From SIG603 sp963589785 (GTDB taxonomy: Bacteria > Bacillota > Clostridia > Oscillospirales > Acutalibacteraceae), in the NCBI GenBank assembly GCA_963589785.1, contig CAVAMJ010000002.1:124001-188000 (forward strand): a DNA stretch of 64,000 nt. The letters run 5' to 3'. The position numbers were made by a program, and so were the translations under genes. The notes below the pieces were generated by a model. The model did no database searches. It saw only the letters and a program-made list of their open reading frames with translations, and was not told the origin of the DNA. Below are positions 28,444 to 36,114 of this stretch, in pieces. Numbering within the stretch: position 1 is the first letter of the stretch; the number at the start of each line of letters is the position of its first letter.

Positions 28444-30825
28444 TCATCCCCAGTTTTCGATGACAGTACGCTGAATAATATCATCCTGAATATCCTTGCC
28501 GAGCTCAACGAAGAATGCTGTGTAGCCCGCAACACGAACGAGAAGATCCTTATAGTTTTCCGGGTGCTTCTGTGCGTCTATCAAGGTCTCGGGATTGATG
28601 ATGTTGTACTGTGTGTGGTAAATATCAAGTGTACACTGAGTCTTGAGCAGTGTCATCATGTTGTTAAGTCCTCTGTCACCCTCAAGAAGTTTCGGATCAA
28701 TCTTAAGGTTCATCTGTGTTCCCTGAGTGAAACGAGAGTGCGGAAGATTGCTGATTGACTTGAGAAGTGCGGTAGCACCGTTGACATCTGTGCCGCCTGT
28801 TGCGCCGATACCGTCTGCAAGCGGAGTCCAAGCCTTACGTCCTGAAGGAAGTGCGCCGACACTCTGTCCGATCGGAACGTTGCCCGAAACAGGAAGCATA
28901 CCGGCTGTGAGCTTGCCGAATGCGGAATCGTAGCTTTCAATCTGATCTACGAGGTAGTTATAAATCTCGCCTGCGCAGAAGTCTGCCTTAGGATCGTCGT
29001 TGCCGTATTTCGGAGCTTCCATGCACATCTTGTAGACATCTTCATAGCCCTCGAAGTTAGCATCGAGTGCCTTACAAAGCTCGTCCATTGTGAGCTTCTT
29101 CTCATCATAAACAAGATATTTAACATCGGCACAAGAGTTGATGATATCTGCCTGACCGATGATGTTGATACCGTTACCGACATTGAACTCTGCGCCGCCG
29201 TTAGCGTAGTCCTTGCCTGTCTTCATGCAGTTAGGATATGTGAGAGACAATGCGGCTACGGGACGATAATTCTCACTCAAATAGTCAAGATAAGAATTCA
29301 TCGTTGCCATTGTATGTACAAAGTAATCTATCTGCTTTTTGATAGCATCCATAAATTCATCGAAGGTCTTGAAGTCACGGGGATCGCCTGTCTGGATGGA
29401 AATCTGCTTTCCGTCCTTGCGGCTCTTACCGTTGTTCATAACCATATCGACTACACCGCCCATGCTGATTTCGCCGATGTCTGTGTAGGACTTTAAGCGG
29501 CCCTCGAGGTTAGTCTCAACGCATCCGCACGGAGTCCAGTCCCAAGCCTGTGAAAGCGGAACTCCCTTGTTGAGGAGCATCTTGATACCTGCGTCATCAT
29601 GGTAAACAGCGGGCATTGTGCGTCCCATACGAATGCACTCTGCGGCTTTTCTGAGGAATGAATCGGGGTTCTTGGAAATGCTGTAACGAACTGTCATGTT
29701 CGGCTCTTTTAAGGCTGTGTCCTCTGTTGCCTGAATGGTCATGTAAGAGAGATCGTTGACAGCGTCATTGCCGTAACGGTCGATACCGCCTGCGCAAACC
29801 TGAACGGTCATGTTGTAGCCGGCTGAGAAAGCCGCACTCTCGCCGTCCTGGAAAAGTCCCATTTCTGCAATCTTGATCCAGAAGCAGTCGAGGAGTTCCT
29901 GTGCGTCCTCGTGAGTCATTGTGCCGTTCTCGATGTCTCTGTTGTAGTACTCGATGAGGTACTGGTCCATTCTGCCGAGGTTATAGGAAGAAGCGTTCTG
30001 CTCCATGAAGATGCAGTACTCGTATGTGAGCATGCTCTGGAGTGCCTCATAGAATGTGCGAGGTGGATTTTCGGGAACATAACGGTTGACTTCGGCAATC
30101 TTTAAGAGTTCTGCCTTACGTACCTCGTCTGTCTCCTTTGCTGCCATTTCCTCTGCGAGGTCTGCATGGCGGTTAGCAAGAGCGATAATTCCCTCTGCGG
30201 TGATTATCATTGCCTTGTAGAAAATCATCTGCTTTAATGTGTCTTCACCCTGAGATGCATCAAGAGCGGCAAGCTTTTCTTCTGCTTCCTCTTTGATTCC
30301 CTTGATACCCTTTGCAAGAAGTGTTCTCCAGCCGGGAGTGTTCTCGCCGTAGCCACGGACGAACTTCTTGTCAACATAGAGCATTCCGCCGTCACGCATA
30401 GTTCTTACGTCATCCGGCATCATAGCATTCCAGCGGTCAAGAACGCACTTTCCTCTCCAGTACGGTGCAACCTCTTCCATGAAAAGCTTCTTGTTCTCTT
30501 CGGAGAGATAGAACGGGTCATACTTACGAGTGCTGATTGTGTCGAGCTCTTTCTCGATAACGGAGCAAGCGGAATCAGGATTTAAGATACCTGCTCTTGG
30601 CTTGAATGCAACGCCGCCGACTAAAAGCTCATTGTCCTGAATGAAAATCGGCTTGTTCTCATAGACCTTTTTCATACCGACAGCCTTCTGAATCTGCCAA
30701 GGCTGTCCCTCTGTCTCCTTAAAGCCCTGAGTGACGTAGTAAGCATCAAGGATATCCATTTCAACTCTGTGAGATAAATAATTTTCTCTGAGAGCATTTA
30801 TTCTCTTCATGTAATCTCTTGCCAT
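28444..30825 (-). CDS. Glycyl-radical enzyme of unassigned substrate (PFL-like family)
   Basis: 793 residues. The radical site is G767 in LLVRVAGYTAFFVEL. The thiyl cysteine is C435 in TPCGCVETN, with E437 making the CxE pair of eliminases, not the CC pair of pyruvate formate-lyase. D287 in GRMDQYL is conserved. Where trans-4-hydroxyproline dehydratase has a catalytic His in a GHT motif, this protein has GYGENTPGW; near residue 647 it reads LPVSGNVPIG rather than a TTCH type sequence. AGGAGG precedes the ATG. Probable chemistry is dehydration or C-N, C-S or C-C lyase action on a small anaerobic substrate brought in by the MFS carrier. The substrate cannot be named from sequence. Confidence 0.9.
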   Translation of the reverse strand: MARDYMKRINALRENYLSHRVEMDILDAYYVTQGFKETEGQPWQIQKAVGMKKVYENKPIFIQDNELLVGGVAFKPRAGILNPDSACSVIEKELDTISTRKYDPFYLSEENKKLFMEEVAPYWRGKCVLDRWNAMMPDDVRTMRDGGMLYVDKKFVRGYGENTPGWRTLLAKGIKGIKEEAEEKLAALDASQGEDTLKQMIFYKAMIITAEGIIALANRHADLAEEMAAKETDEVRKAELLKIAEVNRYVPENPPRTFYEALQSMLTYEYCIFMEQNASSYNLGRMDQYLIEYYNRDIENGTMTHEDAQELLDCFWIKIAEMGLFQDGESAAFSAGYNMTVQVCAGGIDRYGNDAVNDLSYMTIQATEDTALKEPNMTVRYSISKNPDSFLRKAAECIRMGRTMPAVYHDDAGIKMLLNKGVPLSQAWDWTPCGCVETNLEGRLKSYTDIGEISMGGVVDMVMNNGKSRKDGKQISIQTGDPRDFKTFDEFMDAIKKQIDYFVHTMATMNSYLDYLSENYRPVAALSLTYPNCMKTGKDYANGGAEFNVGNGINIIGQADIINSCADVKYLVYDEKKLTMDELCKALDANFEGYEDVYKMCMEAPKYGNDDPKADFCAGEIYNYLVDQIESYDSAFGKLTAGMLPVSGNVPIGQSVGALPSGRKAWTPLADGIGATGGTDVNGATALLKSISNLPHSRFTQGTQMNLKIDPKLLEGDRGLNNMMTLLKTQCTLDIYHTQYNIINPETLIDAQKHPENYKDLLVRVAGYTAFFVELGKDIQDDIIQRTVIENWG

Positions 30826-30845
30826 TGTGATTTCCTCCCTTTAAA

Positions 30846-32165
30846 TCAAACGGTAACTTTGTTATCTTTAGTTTTTTCTGTTTTATTTATGTATTTTGCT
30901 GAGGTCTCTGGCGCGAAGAGCTGACATACAACTCCGCCGACAACCAATATAGCCGCACAAACGATTAATGTTCCCGTAGCTCCGATGCTTTCCATCAAAA
31001 TCGGAAGTAAGAATGTTCCGAGTGCCGCACCGATTCGGCTGAATGCAACGACAATTCCAACGCCTGTTCCTCTTACTCTGTCGTCAAATAATTCCGGCGG
31101 ATAAGGCCACTCCATGACAACTGCTATCGACATAATCATTGCATATGCCGCAAAAGCGATAATCGTGATAATCATTGAGATGTTCTGTCCGATAATCATT
31201 ACGAAAAGTGCAATCGCCGCACCGAAGAATGTTGTTGTTAAGAACTTTCTTCTTGATAATTTTTCGCAGAGCCAAACTCCTGCGAATGCACCGGCCATAC
31301 AGAAAACATCGTAGATTATGTTAGAGGTGTTCGAGTCGCCCATATTGAGCTGACCGATTAATATCGGAAGGAAAATTCCGACTCCGAAGTACGGGAAAAC
31401 CTGACAAGCGTAGAAAATTCCGCCGACCAATGTATTTCTTCTGTACTTCTTTCCGAAGAGCTCTGCAACGGAAGCCTTCTTCTCTTCCTTTTTCTTCTCG
31501 ACAACCACGTGATAGCCACTGCCGAGCTTCTCCTCGATGAGCTTGTTTGCCTCGCTGACCTTGCCGACCGAAGCAAGCCAGCTTGGTGACTCCGGCATTC
31601 CGCTTACGATTCTTACGATTGCGGCAATCGCACCGAGAACAGCCGAGCTTGCGAAAATGATGTGATAATCTGTGTTGAGATTGCTCATCACAAGACCGGC
31701 AAAGAACGATACAACGTAACCGAATGTCCAGTAAATGATGAATTTGCTGAGGTAAGACGGTGCTGTTTCGGGATTGAACCACTCTGAAATTATCGTGCTT
31801 CCAACTGTGTAATCAACCGCAATGCAAAGACCAATTAAAATTCGAAGTGCCATCAGAACGCCGACGCTTGAGGTGAACATCTGAGCAATCGAGAACACCG
31901 TGAAAAGCACCATGTCGGTGAGAAGAAGCTTGCTTCTTCCGATTTTATCGGATAAATTTCCAACGACTAAACTTCCGGCTAAGCCGATGAGCGTTCCCGC
32001 TCCCAAAAGTCCGACCCAGAAGGTACTGAGTCCTAATTTGTCCTGAGCCTGAGTGACTGCCGTTCCGGCAATTCCAAGTGCATAGCCGCACGCCATCTGA
32101 CCTAAAAAGGCACAAATGAAAAGCGACTTATGAAACTTAGAATAGGGTGCTTCTTTGTAATTCAT
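30846..32165 (-). CDS. MFS transporter, first gene of the glycyl-radical cluster
   Basis: 439 residues, about 12 membrane segments. The loop 2-3 signature is GNLSDKIGRSKLLL and a related one, CEKLSRRKFLTT, follows in the C-half, typical of the sugar-porter and aromatic-acid/metabolite-proton symporter branches. GMPESPSWL after segment 6 also fits. The gene is 20 bases upstream of the glycyl-radical enzyme and has the long regulated leader. Likely imports the substrate of the cluster. Confidence 0.9.
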   Translation of the reverse strand: MNYKEAPYSKFHKSLFICAFLGQMACGYALGIAGTAVTQAQDKLGLSTFWVGLLGAGTLIGLAGSLVVGNLSDKIGRSKLLLTDMVLFTVFSIAQMFTSSVGVLMALRILIGLCIAVDYTVGSTIISEWFNPETAPSYLSKFIIYWTFGYVVSFFAGLVMSNLNTDYHIIFASSAVLGAIAAIVRIVSGMPESPSWLASVGKVSEANKLIEEKLGSGYHVVVEKKKEEKKASVAELFGKKYRRNTLVGGIFYACQVFPYFGVGIFLPILIGQLNMGDSNTSNIIYDVFCMAGAFAGVWLCEKLSRRKFLTTTFFGAAIALFVMIIGQNISMIITIIAFAAYAMIMSIAVVMEWPYPPELFDDRVRGTGVGIVVAFSRIGAALGTFLLPILMESIGATGTLIVCAAILVVGGVVCQLFAPETSAKYINKTEKTKDNKVTV

Positions 32166-32231
32166 TTCTTTTACTCCTCGCTGATAGATAGTTTGTTAAA
32201 TAACTAACATATATAGGCAAAAAAATATAAT

Positions 32232-32281
32232 CAGCCAAGCGACCACACAAGCTTTTCACCTGGGCTGTTGTCTTTTGCCCC
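32232..32281 (-). promoter_or_regulatory. Leader with two mutually exclusive hairpins upstream of the MFS gene
   Basis: On the minus strand GGGGC (32281-32277) can pair with GCCC (32265-32262). Alternatively CAGCC (32267-32263) plus the following AGGTGA pairs with TCGCTTGGCTG ending at 32232, after which comes ATTATATTTTTTT. The shared GCCC cannot be in both. This is the layout of an attenuator or riboswitch expression platform. No known riboswitch class is recognised. Confidence 0.45.
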
Positions 32282-32295
32282 TTAACTTTGTTAAT

Positions 32296-32325
32296 ATTGT
32301 AACAGCTATGTATCCAAAAGTGAAA
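32296..32325 (-). promoter_or_regulatory. Predicted promoter of the glycyl-radical operon with adjacent palindrome
   Basis: Minus strand TTTCAC (32325-32320), 18-base spacer, TACAAT (32301-32296). Directly downstream at 32282-32294 lies TTAACAAAGTTAA, a perfect 5-3-5 inverted repeat that would overlap the transcription start. It may be an operator, possibly for the LysR protein. Confidence 0.5.
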
Positions 32326-32394
32326 TATCGGTACTGTATTCTGTTATTCAGATTTTAAATACTTTATTTTTACAGCAAATGATAACTGCGCAAA

Positions 32395-32519
32395 AAACAC
32401 AAAAGTTTTTGCTTCGCTTTTTTCAAAAAGCGAACGGGGTCTAAGGGGCAGAGCCCCTTGAGTAATTAATAATGTATAATTAATAATTAGCGTAGACGAA
32501 AAACAGAGCGAAGCGATAA
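32395..32519 (-). repeat. Family E hairpin repeat, copy A (inverted orientation)
   Basis: About 125 bases. It contains AAGGGGCAGAGCCCCTT and an AAAAAGCGAA/TTCGCTTTTTT hairpin and a TAATTAATAAT tract. It is the imperfect reverse complement of the copies at 35526-35648 and 35903-36030. Confidence 0.8.
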
Positions 32520-32704
32520 TAAAAAATGTCAGCCGACTTGTTTACGCTATGAGAAATACAGAACGCAAATCAAAACTATTTTCTCTAAGTTAAATATCGA
32601 ACCGAAAGGTAAATTCAATTTCTTCAATCAATCAAAAATTAAGCACATAGGCTTTTTATAATATTGATTTTGTATGCCGATATTTTTCTTGGTATATAAA
32701 ATTC

Positions 32705-32758
32705 GGCACAGAAAATGACCGTCTGCGATGCTTCACATCTTGACGTATTTTCCGTGCC
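32705..32758. repeat. Family G hairpin repeat, copy 1
   Basis: GGCACAGAAAAT pairs with ATTTTCCGTGCC, with inner GTC/GAC and a small nested GATG/CATC hairpin. Same architecture as 33075-33131 and 35342-35396 but with a different outer stem sequence. Confidence 0.75.
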
Positions 32759-32815
32759 TGTATCTTTTGTTAATAAATTTGGTTTGTTGTTCTACTTTTA
32801 TCTTTGTGAGAATAG

Positions 32816-33030
32816 TCCGCAAGAGAAAATGTCCGACCTTTGGAAAGTGTGGAGTGCGGAGTGAGGAATTTTGTTTAAATAAACAACTTAAAATAATTAA
32901 TCCTGAGCAAATACAGATTTTTAGTTTTTATTCTGTATTTCTCTCTGTGTAAGCAATTTGGCTTGTTCGCTTCAACTACGCTCCCTAAAAGCACTTCGTG
33001 CTTTTGGTTAAGCTCACAAGCCTATCTCTT
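32816..33030 (+). repeat. 215-bp direct repeat F, copy 1
   Basis: Nearly identical to 35684-35897 and in the same orientation. The last 63 bases form a hairpin in which GGCTTGT pairs with ACAAGCC and AAAAGCAC with GTGCTTTT. No coding frame of note. The two copies flank the BCCT gene. Confidence 0.9.
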
Positions 33031-33074
33031 TATTTATATTGTTTGTTTTAGGTTTACCCTTGTGAAAATAGTCC

Positions 33075-33131
33075 GCAAACGAAAATGCCCGTCTGCGAAT
33101 GCTCCGCATTCTTGACGTATTTTCTTTTTGC
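33075..33131. repeat. Family G hairpin repeat, copy 2
   Basis: GCAAACGAAAAT pairs with ATTTTCTTTTTGC; inner GTC/GAC and nested GAATGC/GCATTC. Confidence 0.75.
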
Positions 33132-33180
33132 TTTCTTCTTTTTTATACGGCACTTCGTGCCTCTTTCTTTCGTTTTTAGT

Positions 33181-33258
33181 TTCTGCTTCGCTTTTCTCTC
33201 GTGGGCTCCGCCCACACCCGTTCGCTTTTTATAAAAAGCGAAACCAAAAACTTTTATG
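33181..33258 (+). repeat. Family E hairpin repeat, copy D (short)
   Basis: Contains GTGGGCTCCGCCCAC and TTCGCTTTTTATAAAAAGCGAA, as in copies B and C, but lacks the upstream AT-rich part. It lies 50 bases from the BCCT stop and may stop BCCT transcription. Confidence 0.75.
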
Positions 33259-33307
33259 TCTTTGCGTTCTTTTATGTCTTTGGTTTCTTTATTTCTCTTT
33301 GCGCTAA

Positions 33308-34966
33308 TTATTTATATCGTCTGTCGAATTTTGCGGCAAAATACACTGCCGCACGGCTATCAATACTTGCAGATGAGGTGTTACTTGTCTGTTTTCCCTC
33401 AAGTTCAGCTGAATTTGTCTCGCAAACAGACTCGTTTTCCTTTGTTAAACTATATGTATCTCGCTTTTTGCATGATTTGAAAAATGCGACTGCGCACATA
33501 ATCATAACTATGCTTTGAAGCAAGCCGTTTAAATTTATCATGCCCTTTATCGCCGTTGTGCCTCCGCTTATGACAAGCGTACAAGCGACTGCGGCTAAAA
33601 TTACGCCGACCAGAATTTTCTGCTTCTTTGGCGGCTCGTCATTTGCCGACAAGCCGTTTACGGACAAGGTTGATGCGACAGATGCCATAGGATCTGCAAG
33701 CGTACAGAAGCTGAGTGTAATTGTAATAAGGAACATGAGTATAATTACACCGCTTCCCGGCAAGCTTTCGAGTATTTTAAACACGGTTGCCTGCATACCT
33801 GAGGACTGCACCGCACCCCATACGTCGAGCTCGCCTGAAGTCTGGAGGAACATTGTCTGTCCGCCGAAGATACCAATCCAAATTATGCAGAATATTGACG
33901 GAACCAGCACCTGAACGAGCATGAAGGTGCGAACCTTTCTTCCCTTGCCCATTCTCGCCAAGAACATTCCGATAATCGGCGCATACATGATGAACGAGTT
34001 CCAATACATAACGCTCCACTCTGAGAACCAGTTGTCGTCCGGTGCCATAGCGTTCATAAGCATGGTTTGAGTTCCCCAGTTATCGACCATAAATCCGATA
34101 GATTCAGATGTGATTTTTCCGATAAACTGCGTATTTCCGAAAATATAGACATAAGCCATGAGGAAGATGAAGAAATACATACAAATTGTGGATATAATTT
34201 TGAGTCCCTTTCCGATTCCCGAAACGCAAGACAGGATAAACATTGTGGCAACGAAAACCGCAATCAAAATCCAGACTATCGGTGTCTGGGCAATTCCGAA
34301 AACCGACTCAAGTCCAGCGCCGATTTGCATGATTCCCACGCCCATAGAATTTGCCGTTGCGCCCATAAGGCAGAATATGACAAGAGATGTAATGAGGGTA
34401 TTAAGCCAAGGAATTTTCTTATTTGTGACGCACTCGACTATCGATGAAATGGACAAGCTTTTTCCTTTATTAAAGCAAAGGACAGCGAAAGCCGCACCGC
34501 ACACGGCATACATAGCATACTGAATAAAGCTCCAATCCCACATGGACTGAGCTACCGCAAATATTGCCGCTCTTCTTGTCTCGGGTTCTCCGATTGCCGT
34601 GGGAGTCTGCATATAGTGGAAAATCGGCTCGCCTATCGCCCAGAACAAAAGTCCCGTGCCTATTCCCGAGCAAATCGACATTGCGCACCAAGTCGGCATG
34701 CTGTAATCGGGCTTTGCGTCCTTGCCGCCTATGACGACATCGCCGTATTTGCTGATGATTATGACAGCCGCAAGAATAAGAAACACAAGCGAAAGAATAT
34801 TGATATATGCTCCGAAATAATTAGCGATTATATCGAGCAAGCTTGACATACAAGCTCCCAGCGCCTGTGAATTCACGATTCCACACACCACAAATGCCGT
34901 CAAAGCTATTATTGCGGGCCAAAACGCCGCTTTATTGATTTTCCCCTTGCCGTTCTCTTTACCCAT
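33308..34966 (-). CDS. BCCT-family transporter with altered aromatic-box signature
   Basis: 552 residues, about 12 membrane segments. The family is recognised from WCAMSICSGIGTGLLFWAIG and EPIFHYMQTP. In the signature helix, where known carriers read FYWAWWISWAPFVGMF, this protein has MYWNSFIMYAPIIGMF, so two tryptophans that stack on the quaternary ammonium are Ser and Phe. Substrate may therefore not be a classical betaine. ATG at 34966 (AAGGTG just upstream) is preferred over an upstream TTG. It stands alone between two repeat-rich regions and could be a second carrier for the glycyl-radical cluster. Confidence 0.9.
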   Translation of the reverse strand: MGKENGKGKINKAAFWPAIIALTAFVVCGIVNSQALGACMSSLLDIIANYFGAYINILSLVFLILAAVIIISKYGDVVIGGKDAKPDYSMPTWCAMSICSGIGTGLLFWAIGEPIFHYMQTPTAIGEPETRRAAIFAVAQSMWDWSFIQYAMYAVCGAAFAVLCFNKGKSLSISSIVECVTNKKIPWLNTLITSLVIFCLMGATANSMGVGIMQIGAGLESVFGIAQTPIVWILIAVFVATMFILSCVSGIGKGLKIISTICMYFFIFLMAYVYIFGNTQFIGKITSESIGFMVDNWGTQTMLMNAMAPDDNWFSEWSVMYWNSFIMYAPIIGMFLARMGKGRKVRTFMLVQVLVPSIFCIIWIGIFGGQTMFLQTSGELDVWGAVQSSGMQATVFKILESLPGSGVIILMFLITITLSFCTLADPMASVASTLSVNGLSANDEPPKKQKILVGVILAAVACTLVISGGTTAIKGMINLNGLLQSIVMIMCAVAFFKSCKKRDTYSLTKENESVCETNSAELEGKQTSNTSSASIDSRAAVYFAAKFDRRYK

Positions 34967-35055
34967 TTTGCACCTTACACCCTTCAAAATTTAAGTTGTT
35001 TGTTTTTTTATTCTCAAAGTTTGTTATTTTTATCACAATCTCTGGTAAAAATTAA

Positions 35056-35079
35056 TTAGGACAATCGGTATTGTCCTAA
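35056..35079. promoter_or_regulatory. Perfect 10-4-10 inverted repeat upstream of BCCT gene
   Basis: TTAGGACAAT CGGT ATTGTCCTAA, about 90 bases before the BCCT start. No T run follows, so an operator is more likely than a terminator. The protein that would bind it is unknown. Confidence 0.55.
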
Positions 35080-35144
35080 AATTTTACTTAAACTGCTGAT
35101 CTCTTTGCTAACAAAAAACATACTTACTATTAAAATTCTAAGCT

Positions 35145-35160
35145 TGTTAATATATTAACA
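35145..35160. promoter_or_regulatory. 16-base palindrome upstream of BCCT gene
   Basis: TGTTAATATATTAACA reads the same on both strands. Possible operator. Confidence 0.4.
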
Positions 35161-35341
35161 CAACAAAAGAGTAAAAGAAAATACTTAAATTGTATACAGT
35201 TATTTATTTTTCAAATAATGTTTCGAGTAAAGTGTGGAATTTGACTGTTTGTCTTATGATTATTTGTTCGTTATTTCTATTGCCTATGCCTTTTATTTAT
35301 ATATATTGTTTGTTCTCGATTTATCTTTGTGAGAATAGTCC

Positions 35342-35396
35342 GCAAGAGAAAATGCCCGACTGCAAACGCAAGCGTTTTTGTCGTATTTTCTCTTGC
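35342..35396. repeat. Family G hairpin repeat, copy 3
   Basis: GCAAGAGAAAAT pairs with ATTTTCTCTTGC, inner GAC/GTC and nested AAACGC/GCGTTT. The stem differs from copies 1 and 2 on both arms so that pairing is kept. Confidence 0.8.
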
Positions 35397-35455
35397 TTTA
35401 TTTTTATATATCATATTTGCTTTACTGTTTGATTTTTCACTATATGTAAAAAATT

Positions 35456-35513
35456 AGGCTGACAAAGCCCAACCACAGATGCCTTTCGCATTTTTGGTTA
35501 ACTTTGTCAGCCT
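35456..35513. repeat. Long hairpin H, related to the 3' hairpin of repeat F
   Basis: AGGCTGACAAAG pairs with CTTTGTCAGCCT, then AACC with GGTT, and a nested ATGC/GCAT hairpin. It is followed by TATCTCTTTTTT, as after repeat F copy 1, but has a different stem sequence. Confidence 0.75.
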
Positions 35514-35525
35514 ATCTCTTTTTTA

Positions 35526-35648
35526 TATCGCTTCGCTCTGTTTCTGCGTTTTCGCTAACTATTAATTATTCATTATTAATTATTCGTGGGCTCTGCCCAC
35601 ACCCGTTCGCTTTTTTGTAAAAAGCGAAACCAAAAACTTTTGTGTTTA
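35526..35648 (+). repeat. Family E hairpin repeat, copy B
   Basis: ATCGCTTCGCTCTGTTT start, TAATTATTCATTATTAATTA tract, GTGGGCTCTGCCCAC hairpin and TTCGCTTTTTTGTAAAAAGC hairpin. Confidence 0.85.
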
Positions 35649-35683
35649 GCTTTGTGTTCTGTATTTTTTCTTTATTGATATAT

Positions 35684-35897
35684 TCCGCAAAAGAAAATGT
35701 CCGTCCTTTGGAAAGTTTGGAGTGTGGAGTGTGGAATTTTGTTTAAATAAACAACTTAAAATAATTAATCCTGAGCAAATTCAGATTTTTAGTTTTTGTT
35801 TTGTATTTCTCTCTGTGTAAGCAATTCGGCTTGTTCGCTTCAACTACGCTCCCTAAAAGCACTTCGTGCTTTTGGTTAAGCTCTCAAGCCTATCTTC
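35684..35897 (+). repeat. 215-bp direct repeat F, copy 2
   Basis: Second copy of 32816-33030 with only scattered differences, 2.87 kb apart in direct orientation around the BCCT gene. Confidence 0.9.
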
Positions 35898-35902
35898 TTT
35901 TT

Positions 35903-36030
35903 GTTATCGCTTCGCTCTGTTTGTGCGTTTTCGCTAACTATTAATTATTAATTATACATTATTAATTATTCGTGGGCTCCGCCCACACCCGTTCGCTTTT
36001 TGTAAAAAGCGAAGCAAAAACTTTTATGTT
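35903..36030 (+). repeat. Family E hairpin repeat, copy C
   Basis: Same order as copy B, starting five bases after repeat F ends: TTATCGCTTCGCTCTG, AT-rich tract, GTGGGCTCCGCCCAC, then the GCTTTTTGTAAAAAGC hairpin. Confidence 0.85.
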
Positions 36031-36057
36031 TTTTCTGTGTTCTCTATTTCTCTTAGC

Positions 36058-36093
36058 GAAAAAATCACCGCATCCGAAATCGGACACGGTGAT
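36058..36093 (-). terminator. pyrG terminator
   Basis: Minus strand ATCACCGTGTCCGA pairs with CGGATGCGGTGAT, followed by TTTTTT. It lies about 20 bases after the pyrG stop. Confidence 0.9.
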
Positions 36094-36114
36094 AAATCTT
36101 TAAACCTATTTTAA

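Noticed and set aside
28444..30825. Direct naming of the glycyl-radical enzyme as trans-4-hydroxyproline dehydratase (hypD)
   Set aside because: The ProC neighbour is suggestive, but the catalytic-His motif and the region near residue 647 differ, and the activase type is different.
32395..36030. CRISPR array
   Set aside because: The repeats are of several types, irregularly spaced, and the spacers are not of constant length; no cas genes.
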